DNA of 64,000 nucleotides from an uncultured Myxococcales bacterium (GTDB lineage: Bacteria; Myxococcota_A; UBA9042; CAIXZC01), in NCBI GenBank assembly GCA_903895725.1, contig CAITUV010000008.1, positions 124,001-188,000 on the forward strand, given 5' to 3'. Below are positions 9,052 to 16,887 of this stretch, piece after piece. The notes under the pieces were generated by a model that worked only from the letters and a program-made list of their open reading frames with translations, did not search any database and was not told the DNA's origin. Every line of letters starts with the position of its first letter. Position 1 is the first letter of the stretch. The translations under genes were made by a program, and so were the position numbers.

Positions 9052-9140
9052 GTCCCTCGAATCTGTTCTCGACCGCCGCCGGAGCGCCCCTCCTGGCGTC
9101 GCAGAGAATCTCTTCCAGCCAGCGGCTCAGACGTACATCG
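8881..9140 (+). repeat. Recombinase 3'-end repeat, copy 2
   Basis: Counterpart of 5170-5425, in direct orientation. The two copies bracket the ankyrin/zinc-ribbon gene pair, giving a ~3.7-kb repeat-bounded segment. Confidence 0.7.
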
Positions 9141-9292
9141 ATGGCCGCGTGAGGGGCATTTCTCCAGCCCCGCGACCATACCTCGCGTGACTAGAACTCG
9201 GACCCGAGTCCAGAAACGGCCCGACGCCCTCCTCGTCAGCCTCCCATGCGGGTTTGCGGGGCTTGAGGGAAAGAAGGGGCCTTCTGCTTAAG

Positions 9293-9509
9293 GCCCGGGC
9301 TTTTCAGAGACAGAGAGCGAGAACGGGGCCCGGAGGGGGCAAAATGGGGTCCGGGCGGCGAGGGCGAGGCCCCTTGTTGGCGAGCGGGTCGGGAACGACG
9401 AGAAGCGGCGGACGGCCTGGGGACTGGCAGAGATGCGTGCGAAGTGTGCGAACGTCACCGGGCGGTCAAGGACCGTCGAGAGACGGGTTCGTGAAATCGG
9501 GTGGTGGAG
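9293..9509 (+). repeat. 217-bp direct repeat, left copy (candidate attL)
   Basis: Aligns almost without gaps, at roughly 85% by eye, to 39324-39540. The right copy ends in the last 8 bases of the tRNA-Ala gene (TGGTGGAG on this strand), and the left copy ends in the same 8 bases, then diverges. Weaker similarity extends leftward to about 9200. Each copy contains a short palindrome (here CGGTCAAGGACCG at 9463-9475). It looks like a duplicated tRNA-downstream flank bounding the Dpd island. Confidence 0.65.
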
Positions 9510-9813
9510 GGCGCGTCGCTCGAACGCGAACCTCTCCATGGGGAGAGAAACCAGGCCACCGGAGAGCCGTATGTGCCCGTGGATATTGGGGACAATCACG
9601 GGCCTGGGGGCAGAGACGAGTTCGATGTCGAGCACGGGCGGGAGTGAGCTCGTGTCGCCGACAGCGAACGGTATGGGGAACTCGGGGCTGCCACGTCTTC
9701 CCGGTAGCCGCACAAAAGCGCTTGCGGCACGCCGAGTTCAGCGGTAAGTTGCACCGTCATGAGACGCCCAGCAACGCGGGGCGACGTCGTGTTACGCACT
9801 CGAGGTGAAGACC
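9510..9813. other. Non-coding stretch, possible degenerate tRNA remnant
   Basis: No convincing gene. Immediately after the left repeat, the minus strand reads a CCTCCACCA end with a TTCGAGC loop at the expected distance, in the position held by tRNA-Ala in the right copy, but the T-stem does not pair. It may be a decayed or truncated tRNA. No strong promoter for the following gene was recognised. Confidence 0.25.
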
Positions 9814-10071
9814 ATGTCGGTCCTTGTTGATGGGGTGGCTTATCGCACGGCCGAGGACGTGGCGCGGGAAGCCGGCGTGACACGCCAGACGTTCTGGCGC
9901 TGGCGCAAGTTGCGCAAGGTTCCCCAGGGACGGCGATTCCGCGATGGCCAGCAACTGCTTTTTACGGCCGACGAGGTGCGTCGTGTCGTCGAGTTCGCAA
10001 ACAGAATGGAACCCGTCGTTGCAGCCGGTATCAGGCCGCCAGGGCGAAGCGTCCCCGGACACGCGAGGTAG
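9814..10071 (+). CDS. Small helix-turn-helix (MerR/excisionase-like) DNA-binding protein
   Basis: Protein of 85 aa; the start is ATG 9814, with GAGGTGA upstream. It has the MerR/HTH_17 type of wing-helix pattern: YRTAEDVAREAGVTRQTFWRW (shown in part), then RFRDGQQLLFTADEVRRV. Such small proteins act as excisionases or local transcription regulators. It lies 3 bases before queC, so it is probably the first gene of the modification operon and may control it, or may be a relic of island excision machinery. Confidence 0.6.
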   Translation: MSVLVDGVAYRTAEDVAREAGVTRQTFWRWRKLRKVPQGRRFRDGQQLLFTADEVRRVVEFANRMEPVVAAGIRPPGRSVPGHAR

Positions 10072-10074
10072 AGC

Positions 10075-10779
10075 ATGGAATGCACCAATCCTAAAGCAGT
10101 CGTCCTCCTGAGTGGCGGTCTCGATTCGACGACTGTCCTCGCCATCGCCAAGCAACAGGGATTCGACCCCTATGCCTTGACGTTCCGATACGGCCAACGT
10201 CACGACCTTGAGGTTGAAGCGGCTCGCCGCGTGGCTTCAAGCATCGGCGTGGCCAAGCACATAGTCGCCACCATTGACCTTCGCTCATTCGGGGGCTCGG
10301 CCCTGACGGGCGACATGGATGTCCCCAAGGACAGGAAGGTCAGCGAACAGGCAGGCGACGACATTCCTGTGACGTACGTCCCGGCCCGCAACACGATCTT
10401 CCTCTCGTTCGCTTTGGCGTGGGCTGAGGTCCTGGAATGCAGCGACATCTTCATCGGGGTGAATTCCGTTGACTACAGCGGGTATCCTGACTGCAGGCCT
10501 GAGTTCGTTGCTGCCTATGAGAAGATGGCCAACCTCGCCACCAAGGCGGGTGTGGAGGGACGTCAGTCCGTCAAGATCCACACGCCACTGATCTCGCTGT
10601 CCAAGGCCGACATCGTGCGGAGGGGACTGGAGTTGGGTGTCGACTATAGCCTCACCTTGACGTGCTACGATCCTGGTCCGGCAGGCGAATCCTGCGGTCA
10701 CTGCGACGCCTGCCAACTCAGGCTCAAGGGGTTCGCAGAGTCGGGCGTCCCCGATCCAGTCCCTTACCGGGCAGCGTAG
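10075..10779 (+). CDS. queC: 7-cyano-7-deazaguanine (preQ0) synthase QueC
   Basis: Protein of 234 aa, normal for the family. It has the ATP-pyrophosphatase P-loop SGGLDSTT (residues 13-20) and the C-terminal zinc site [18 protein letters not shown]. QueC converts 7-carboxy-7-deazaguanine to preQ0 with ATP and ammonia in the cytoplasm. It is followed within ~10 bases by queE, then queD and folE2, so all dedicated steps from GTP to preQ0 are encoded together. No queF, tgt or queA is present in the window, and dpdA/dpdB follow, so the product is probably destined for DNA rather than tRNA. Confidence 0.95.
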   Translation: MECTNPKAVVLLSGGLDSTTVLAIAKQQGFDPYALTFRYGQRHDLEVEAARRVASSIGVAKHIVATIDLRSFGGSALTGDMDVPKDRKVSEQAGDDIPVTYVPARNTIFLSFALAWAEVLECSDIFIGVNSVDYSGYPDCRPEFVAAYEKMANLATKAGVEGRQSVKIHTPLISLSKADIVRRGLELGVDYSLTLTCYDPGPAGESCGHCDACQLRLKGFAESGVPDPVPYRAA

Positions 10780-10788
10780 GAGTCCCAC

Positions 10789-11430
10789 ATGCCCTATTCG
10801 GTCAAGGAAATCTTCTACACCCTGCAGGGGGAAGGGACCAACGCCGGCAGACCTGCGGTCTTCTGCAGATTCTCCGGGTGCAACCTGTGGTCGGGTCGAG
10901 AGGAAGACCGACTTGCCGCAGCCTGCGCGTTCTGCGATACCGATTTCAAAGGAACAGACGGGCCTGGCGGGGGAACCTTCCTGACCGCCAAGTCGTTGGC
11001 AGACGCAGTGCTCGGCAGATGGCCGAAGTCATCGACGGACCAGCGATCGAGATTTGTCGTCCTCACGGGAGGGGAGCCGACCCTCCAGGTGGACGACAAG
11101 TTGACTGAAGCGTTGCATGGTCTGGGCTTCCAGGTGGCGGTGGAGACAAACGGCACTCGTCTTCCTCCACCTGGCGTTGACTGGATCACGGTGAGTCCCA
11201 AGGCCGGTTCGACCTTGGTCTGCACCACGGGCGACGAACTGAAGTTGGTCTACCCCCAGAATGGATTGGATCCCGGTCTGTTCGAAGGGCTGAGCTTTGG
11301 CCAGTTCCTCCTCCAGCCTCTGGACGGTCCCGACCGGGACCACAGCACGAGGTTGGCGATTGAGTACTGCTTGGCACATCCGCGCTGGCGGCTGAGCCTG
11401 CAGACGCACAAGTACATTGGCATTCGTTGA
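10789..11430 (+). CDS. queE: 7-carboxy-7-deazaguanine synthase QueE
   Basis: Protein of 213 aa. This radical SAM enzyme converts 6-carboxytetrahydropterin to 7-carboxy-7-deazaguanine. It begins KEIFYTLQGEG, the usual N-terminus, and has a widely spaced cluster motif: CNLW followed by an insert, then CAFCDTDF, i.e. the C-x14-C-x2-C variant seen in enterobacterial-type QueE rather than plain CxxxCxxC. LTGGEPTLQ and VETNGT are also present. It lies between queC and queD with short gaps. Confidence 0.93.
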   Translation: MPYSVKEIFYTLQGEGTNAGRPAVFCRFSGCNLWSGREEDRLAAACAFCDTDFKGTDGPGGGTFLTAKSLADAVLGRWPKSSTDQRSRFVVLTGGEPTLQVDDKLTEALHGLGFQVAVETNGTRLPPPGVDWITVSPKAGSTLVCTTGDELKLVYPQNGLDPGLFEGLSFGQFLLQPLDGPDRDHSTRLAIEYCLAHPRWRLSLQTHKYIGIR

Positions 11431-11439
11431 GGTTGAGCC

Positions 11440-11802
11440 ATGGAGATCTACAAAGTGTTTACCTTTGAGGCCGCCCACAGGTTGCCTGCTGTTCCACCCG
11501 GGCACCCCTGCGGCCGACTCCACGGCCATTCATACAGGGTCGAGCTTCATGTGGCGGGAACGCCTGGCGTCGACACGGGGTGGGTCATGGATTTTGCTGA
11601 CCTGAAGGCTGCGTTTCAGCCAATCCTCAAACGTCTCGATCACAGCTGCTTGAACGAGATCGAGGGGCTTGAGAACCCCACGAGCGAGGTTCTCGCCCGT
11701 TGGATCTGGGAGCGTCTCAAGCCCTCGCTGGTTCCACTCGCCAAGGTGGTTGTTAGCGAGTCTGCCTCCAGCGGTTGCATTTACGCGGGAGAGGCTCTCT
11801 GA
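11440..11802 (+). CDS. queD: 6-carboxy-5,6,7,8-tetrahydropterin synthase QueD
   Basis: Protein of 120 aa, standard length. It has the PTPS-family zinc histidines (FEAAHRL, then LHGHSY) and the QueD-type cysteine in [10 protein letters not shown], plus [14 protein letters not shown] and PTSEVLARW. QueD converts dihydroneopterin triphosphate to 6-carboxytetrahydropterin. The stop is followed after 2 bases by folE2. Confidence 0.94.
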   Translation: MEIYKVFTFEAAHRLPAVPPGHPCGRLHGHSYRVELHVAGTPGVDTGWVMDFADLKAAFQPILKRLDHSCLNEIEGLENPTSEVLARWIWERLKPSLVPLAKVVVSESASSGCIYAGEAL

Positions 11803-11804
11803 AA

Positions 11805-12653
11805 ATGGAAGACGTTCAGAACAGACAGGACGACCGGAGCATCCCCATCGACCAAGTGGGCGTGAGCGAGCTCCTCTACCCGATTTCCGTGCTCGACCGC
11901 GAGAGCGGCCGCCAGAACACCGTGGCTCGCCTGACCATGTCGGTCAACCTGCCCGAGTCCTTCAAGGGGACACACATGAGCCGGTTCATGGAAGTGCTGA
12001 ACCGGTACCGCGGCGAAGTCACCATGCGGACTCTGCCCGGACTGCTGGCGGCGCTCAAGGAAAGCCTCGTCGCACGGAGCGCCCGGATTGAGGTTGTCTT
12101 TCCCTATTTCCTCGAGCGCCGGGCACCGGTAACGGGTGCAGCAGCTCTCATGGACTACGAGTGCACATTCATCGGCGAGGCCAACGGCGGCCGAGAGGAC
12201 TTCGTTCTCGGCGTGAAGGTGCCTGTGACCAGTCTCTGTCCGTGCAGCAAGACAATCAGCGATTACGGTGCGCATAACCAGCGCGGCTATCTCACCGTCT
12301 TCGTTCGATCTTGCCGTGGTTCTTCAGGCGACTGGCAGATGGTCTGGATCGAGGAACTCATCGCTGTCGCAGAGAACGCAGGGTCAGCGCCCGTGTATCC
12401 AGTCTTGAAGAGGCCTGACGAACGCTTCGTTACGATGCAGGCATACGACAATCCAGTCTTCGTTGAGGACATGGTTCGTGCTGTTGCAGTGCGACTCCGG
12501 GACGACTCTCGGATCGCGTGGTTTCGCGTCCACGCCGAGAACCAGGAAAGCATCCACAACCACTCGGCCTTTGCCACGGTGGAGTGGACTCGGCCGTTGA
12601 GCCAGGAAGAGCCCGGAGAAAGCTCCATTGTCAAGGAGGCGCCAGAATCGTGA
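11805..12653 (+). CDS. folE2: GTP cyclohydrolase IB
   Basis: Protein of 282 aa. The start is ATG 11805, 2 bases after queD; a longer frame exists but overlaps queD. The family signature SLCPCSK and GAHNQRGY is present. This metal-flexible enzyme converts GTP to dihydroneopterin triphosphate, the first step toward preQ0. A dedicated copy within the island makes the element largely independent of host pterin genes. The stop overlaps the next start (GTGA). Confidence 0.93.
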   Translation: MEDVQNRQDDRSIPIDQVGVSELLYPISVLDRESGRQNTVARLTMSVNLPESFKGTHMSRFMEVLNRYRGEVTMRTLPGLLAALKESLVARSARIEVVFPYFLERRAPVTGAAALMDYECTFIGEANGGREDFVLGVKVPVTSLCPCSKTISDYGAHNQRGYLTVFVRSCRGSSGDWQMVWIEELIAVAENAGSAPVYPVLKRPDERFVTMQAYDNPVFVEDMVRAVAVRLRDDSRIAWFRVHAENQESIHNHSAFATVEWTRPLSQEEPGESSIVKEAPES

Positions 12654-13609
12654 TCCACGTCGTTGTCACCTGCACCAGCCGGAAGGGCCTCAAGCCAAGG
12701 TGGGAGTTCCTTGCCAGGAACTTGAGAGGCGGAGGTGTCGACCGTCGCTGCGAGACTTGGACCAGACTCCTGGACCTGGCCGCTCCCGGAACCCTGGCCG
12801 CCGAGGATCTGTACCAGGGGAGCTTGTGGCAGGCTTCCCGCAGGCTGGTGACCCTGGGTGCCAGGACAACTCTGTGGGTCTGTTCCGCCGGGTATGGTCT
12901 CATCCGACCGACCAGCATGCTACACGCCTACGGCGCGACGTTTTCATTCGGGGAAGAGGATTCTGTCTGCTCATCTGTTGACGAGGCCGCGGCTTGGTGG
13001 AACGGGCTAGGCCGGTGGGCAGGACCAGAAACCGGGCAGCCGCGGACTATCGAGGAATTGGTCAGAGCGAAGCCCACTGACTCCTACGTCCTGGTTCTGT
13101 CCGAACCGTACTTGCGTGCAGTGACCAAGGACGTTCGAAGCGCTGCCGTGGCGCTGTCGAATTCTGACAGACTGGTAGTCGTGTGCGCCGGAGCGAGAGG
13201 TCATCATGGGCTGGGTGAATTCCTCCTCCCGGCCGATGCTCGCTGGCAGACGAAGTTTGGCGGACCACGGCACGTACTGAATGCGAAGATAGCCGAGTGG
13301 CTTCTGTCAACAGTGGGTTCCGGCCCATTGTCTCGGACGGCCCTAGCGGATGCAGCGCTGGAGGTTGCCAACACTCTCGAATCCCTGCCTGTTTGGAACC
13401 GAATGCCCTTGACAGACGAAGACGTTCGGGCCTTCATCCGTGGCGCGCTGGCGGCCGACGGCAAGGCGACGAAGAGTCGCCTTTTGAGACGGCTCAGAGA
13501 CAGTGGCCGAGCGTGCGAGCAGGGGCGTTTCGGGGGCCTGTTCGAGGAAGCAAGGTGCGATGGAGAACCCAAGACGAGGCGGGCGATTCGGCCTGCGAAG
13601 TTGAAATAG
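12650..13609 (+). CDS. dpdC: Candidate DpdC (base-processing protein of the Dpd system)
   Basis: Protein of 319 aa; the start is GTG 12650, overlapping the folE2 stop, with AAGGAGG upstream. The N-terminus reads VVVTCTSRKG, followed by LYQGSLWQAS and VCSAGYGLI, a pattern like the small DUF6884/YaaA-style family. The C-terminal third looks like a separate helical domain (ALAADGKATKSRLLRRLRDSG). In studied Dpd clusters DpdC is needed to convert inserted preQ0 to the amide form (ADG). Position directly before dpdA and the coupling support the call, but sequence identity to DpdC could not be tested. Confidence 0.5.
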   Translation: MIHVVVTCTSRKGLKPRWEFLARNLRGGGVDRRCETWTRLLDLAAPGTLAAEDLYQGSLWQASRRLVTLGARTTLWVCSAGYGLIRPTSMLHAYGATFSFGEEDSVCSSVDEAAAWWNGLGRWAGPETGQPRTIEELVRAKPTDSYVLVLSEPYLRAVTKDVRSAAVALSNSDRLVVVCAGARGHHGLGEFLLPADARWQTKFGGPRHVLNAKIAEWLLSTVGSGPLSRTALADAALEVANTLESLPVWNRMPLTDEDVRAFIRGALAADGKATKSRLLRRLRDSGRACEQGRFGGLFEEARCDGEPKTRRAIRPAKLK

Positions 13610-13622
13610 GGCGAGGCGGACA

Positions 13623-14927
13623 TTGAGATTCTTCTTTCCAGATAGTCAGGACCAGGTCGACCCGAGCTTCGACTTTGTCACCGAGCAACGATCGCCTCAC
13701 CGCGTTCGCCAGCGAGACGACCAGTACGCGCACGAAGCGCTCGGAGAAGCCGTCTACTCGGGGCTTCTTGTTTCCAAGGCAATCGTCGATGGAATCGGCG
13801 GTGGAGCTGGCAAGTACACGCTTGCGCAGCGCTCTCGATTGTACCGGGAGGGGGTCCGGGAGTTCTTCCGTCTGAACAGGGTGGCGGGTCCCCCCCTCCA
13901 GACCATGGGCGATTGCGGCGCATTCAGCTACGTCCGAGAGGAGCGCCCGCCCTTCTCGGTGGATGAGGTCATCGACTTCTACGAAGGCTGTGGCTTCGAT
14001 ATCGGGGTGTCGGTCGACCATGTCATTCTCGCCTACGACGCCCAGGCAGACCGACCCCTGCTTGGCGCTGACAGCGTCCCTGCCGCTTGGCGGGACCGGC
14101 AAGAGTTGACCCTGGATTTGGCGGCGGACTTTCTTCGGGCTCACGCTTCGAGACACTGCCGTTTCGAACCCATGGGCGTTGCACAAGGCTGGAGCCCTGG
14201 TTCTTACGCCCGTGCCGTGAAGAAGCTGCAAGACATTGGCTTCGGCCGCATTGCCCTGGGTGGGATGGTTCCGCTTAAGACCAAGGAAATTCTTGACTCG
14301 TTGCGGGAGGCGAACGCCGTGAGGCGGCCGGGAGTGACGTTCCACCTGTTCGGGGTGACGAGATGTGAGCAGGTCGGCGAGTTCCAGCAATACGGTGTCG
14401 CCAGCTTCGACAGCACATCCCCGTTCAGGCAGGCGTTCAAGGACGACAAGAACAACTACTATGCCATGGACCAGGCGTTCCTTGCCCTCCGGGTTCCCCA
14501 AGTCGATGGGAACCCGAGACTTCGCAACATGATCCGCTCCGGCGAGGTCGACCAGAGGCTGGCCATGAAGCTGGAGAGGGCCTGTCTTGAGTCACTCAGG
14601 CGCTTCGACGCAGGCGGCTGTGAGACGGCCGAGGCCCTGGGGGCGCTTCGTAGGTACGAGGAACTTTTCGATCCGACCCATGACCGCAGCGCAGAGTATC
14701 GTCGGACGCTAGACGCTCGACCTTGGAAGGACTGCGACTGCAGGATCTGCCGGGGAATCGGCATCGACGTCATCGTCTTCCGCGGTTCCGACCGCAACAA
14801 GCGAAGGGGGTTTCATAATCTCCACGTATTCAGCCGGCGTTTGGAGCGCGAACTGGAGTCGGCCAGGGCTACCCGCAGGGAAGCAAGGCGCTCGGATGGT
14901 GCTGCCACGACGCACAGAGGTCACTGA
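13623..14927 (+). CDS. dpdA: DpdA, TGT-like DNA guanine transglycosylase
   Basis: Protein of 434 aa with a TTG start at 13623 (no better start nearby). DpdA proteins are paralogues of tRNA-guanine transglycosylase that exchange guanine in DNA for preQ0. The TIM-barrel signatures GDCGAFSYV, DHVILAYD and GGMVPLKTKEI are visible. The C-terminus has the zinc site CDCRIC, with a histidine about 26 residues later (FHNLHVF), equivalent to the CxCxxC…H site of TGT. The gene order dpdC-dpdA-dpdB is tight, with only 1 base between dpdA and dpdB. Confidence 0.9.
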   Translation: MRFFFPDSQDQVDPSFDFVTEQRSPHRVRQRDDQYAHEALGEAVYSGLLVSKAIVDGIGGGAGKYTLAQRSRLYREGVREFFRLNRVAGPPLQTMGDCGAFSYVREERPPFSVDEVIDFYEGCGFDIGVSVDHVILAYDAQADRPLLGADSVPAAWRDRQELTLDLAADFLRAHASRHCRFEPMGVAQGWSPGSYARAVKKLQDIGFGRIALGGMVPLKTKEILDSLREANAVRRPGVTFHLFGVTRCEQVGEFQQYGVASFDSTSPFRQAFKDDKNNYYAMDQAFLALRVPQVDGNPRLRNMIRSGEVDQRLAMKLERACLESLRRFDAGGCETAEALGALRRYEELFDPTHDRSAEYRRTLDARPWKDCDCRICRGIGIDVIVFRGSDRNKRRGFHNLHVFSRRLERELESARATRREARRSDGAATTHRGH

Positions 14928-14928
14928 C

Positions 14929-16074
14929 ATGGCGCAAGAACTACGGATTCCCGCTCTTGAGGTCAGACAGACGGAGCGACGAGTTCTCTACAGTTTCGCA
15001 GTGGACGGGAAGTTGCTCCCAATGTTCGCCGCGGTCTCCCGGGTTCGCCGGGGCGACTTCCACAAGATCCAGGGATACCAACGGCCTGAGGTCTTGTCGC
15101 ACATCGACGAGATCCGACGTTATCTCGAATCGGACAACCCTATGCTGCCAAACTCATTGGTCATCGCCTTCGACCGAAGGGTCCAGTTCATACCCAGCCG
15201 AAACGGGAACTCTCCCGCTGGATTCGCTCGACACGGGACACTCGTAATCCCCGCGGACAGCCAGAGCCTCGAGTCCGACAAGCCCGGCTGGGTCGTCGAC
15301 GGGCAACAGAGAGTCGCCGCCATCCGCGATGCCAGCGTCGACCATTTTCCGGTGTTCGTCACGGCCTTCATTGCAGACGGGGTCGAGGAACAGCGTGCTC
15401 AGTTCATCCTCGTCAACGCAACGAAGCCTCTGCCCAAGGGACTCGTTTACGAACTGCTTCCCGGTGCCAGAGGCAGGCTTCCCTCGGTTCTTGGAAGAAG
15501 GCAGTTCCCTGCCAAACTCATGGAGAGGCTGAACTACGATGCGGATTCGCCCATGATGGGGATGATCCAGACCACGACCAACGGCAGCGGAATCATCAAG
15601 GACAACTCTGTCCTGAAGATGCTGGAGAACAGCCTTGGCAACGGGGCTCTCTACTGCTATCGGGACGCAGCCACGGGCGCCGTGGACGAGGACGCCATGC
15701 TTACCGTCTTGAAGGAGTACTGGGCCGGTGTGAGTTCCGTGTTTGTCGAAGCATGGAACCTTCCACCCAGGCGGTCCCGCTTGATGCACGGCGCAGGGAT
15801 CGTGAGCATGGGGCTTCTCATGGACGCGATTCATCACCGGCTAAGCGGCAAGAGGCAGTTGTCTTCGGGCGAGTTCGCCACTGACTTGGAACCACTGAAG
15901 AAGGTCTGCCGGTGGACTGCCGGGGCCTGGGAGTTCGCCCCCGGGATGACCCGGAACTGGAACGACATTCAGAACACGCCGAAGGACATCCAACTCCTTT
16001 CGGACTACCTTCTGAGTCAGTACAAGAGGCATGTGGCTCGGAGGAGACTGCCGTCCTCTTCAGGCAGGCCGTAG
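14929..16074 (+). CDS. dpdB: DpdB, DGQHR-domain (DndB-like) partner of DpdA
   Basis: Protein of 381 aa; the start is ATG 14929, immediately after the dpdA stop. It contains VVDGQQRVAAIRD (residues ~121-133), the DGQHR-type motif of the ParB/DndB-like family, with ILVNATKPLPKGLVYELLP downstream. DpdB is required with DpdA for preQ0 insertion into DNA and has been linked to ATP hydrolysis. It is the last gene of the modification block; a gap of about 480 bases follows before the next candidate gene. Confidence 0.88.
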   Translation: MAQELRIPALEVRQTERRVLYSFAVDGKLLPMFAAVSRVRRGDFHKIQGYQRPEVLSHIDEIRRYLESDNPMLPNSLVIAFDRRVQFIPSRNGNSPAGFARHGTLVIPADSQSLESDKPGWVVDGQQRVAAIRDASVDHFPVFVTAFIADGVEEQRAQFILVNATKPLPKGLVYELLPGARGRLPSVLGRRQFPAKLMERLNYDADSPMMGMIQTTTNGSGIIKDNSVLKMLENSLGNGALYCYRDAATGAVDEDAMLTVLKEYWAGVSSVFVEAWNLPPRRSRLMHGAGIVSMGLLMDAIHHRLSGKRQLSSGEFATDLEPLKKVCRWTAGAWEFAPGMTRNWNDIQNTPKDIQLLSDYLLSQYKRHVARRRLPSSSGRP

Positions 16075-16474
16075 AGCAGGTTCCCCTCGATGGCGGGCCG
16101 GGGCACACCAGGCACCTCCGCTCCAACCCCGAACTGTGATAGGATCTACGGACGCTGGCCAGTGTCATTTATGCCTTCAGGTTGATCGTGTCCAGGCGTC
16201 ACATTATTGGCCGCGGCACGTTGTAGTGGTCCTGGGCGTCGACCTCATCCTTGACGGCCCACGCTGTCCGACTTGGAGCGTCCGCAGCCCAATGCGACGC
16301 GGGACGTGGTTGCCGCGGCACGTGTTGGGACGCACTCGGTGCCTAGTGCCCCTCGCCTGCCCGCTGACCCGCCTTCGTGCCACCCCAGCACCGAGTCGGT
16401 CGGCCCCCAAAGAACCCACCGTCAACCCGTTGAAACGGCATAGGTTTCCTTGGTCAGATAGGTCTCTTTCGGTG
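16075..16474. other. Non-coding gap between modification and restriction blocks
   Basis: No credible gene on either strand. It contains two near-identical short segments, CCGCGGCACGTTG (near 16210) and CCGCGGCACGTG (near 16313), about 100 bases apart, which could be operator half-sites. dpdD, expected in many Dpd clusters, is not here. Confidence 0.4.
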
Positions 16475-16504
16475 TTGACGCAGGGGGGCCGCATCTCCGA
16501 TAAT
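16475..16504 (+). promoter_or_regulatory. sigma70-like promoter for the dpdE-K block
   Basis: TTGACG at 16475-16480 and GATAAT at 16499-16504 with an 18-base spacer. Both boxes match the consensus at 5 of 6 positions. It would start transcription near 16511 and cover the small ORF and dpdE onward, separate from the queC-dpdB operon. Confidence 0.6.
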
Positions 16505-16551
16505 GGGCCCGTGACCCGGACCAGGAGACTGGGCACTTCTGGAGGACAGCC

Positions 16552-16887
16552 TTGTCGGAACTGGAGCACTGGATTCTGTCAGTGGGACGGTGGGAAACTT
16601 CCGTCCGGACCGATGAGGAACGTTTCGCTGAGCATCGAGAGCACGCGGACGGCCCTCGCCTGACCCGCGTTGCTGTTGCAAGCGTGCAGGGTCAAGGGGA
16701 GAATGTCGCCATGAAAGCCGCTTCAGTTTCGACCCCCAGCATCAGCCTTCAGCAACTCATCTTAGGCTCCGCTCTCAGTTGTCTTGCTCGGTGCCCCTTC
16801 CGGTCTTACGGGCGAAGCCTGTGGCGTCAGAAGAGGTTGATGCGGTTCTTGGTCCACCAGGTGAGGCCCGGCGGAGGCGGGGCATGA
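16552..16887 (+). CDS. Possible small protein preceding dpdE
   Basis: Open frame of 111 codons with a TTG start at 16552, CTGGAGGACAG just upstream, and a stop that overlaps the dpdE ATG (ATGA). Placement after a good promoter and the coupling argue for translation. The sequence (SELEHWILSVGRWETSVRT at the start, cysteine/arginine-rich later) matches no family known to me and its composition is not compelling, so it may be a leader or a spurious frame. Confidence 0.35.
   Translation: MSELEHWILSVGRWETSVRTDEERFAEHREHADGPRLTRVAVASVQGQGENVAMKAASVSTPSISLQQLILGSALSCLARCPFRSYGRSLWRQKRLMRFLVHQVRPGGGGA

Noticed and set aside
10075..12653. Ordinary queuosine tRNA pathway
   Set aside because: It stops at preQ0 (no queF, tgt, queA, queG) and continues directly into DpdA and DpdB, which act on DNA.
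13494..14501. Minus-strand frame opposite dpdA
   Set aside because: Overlaps the clearly supported dpdA; composition typical of an antisense shadow.
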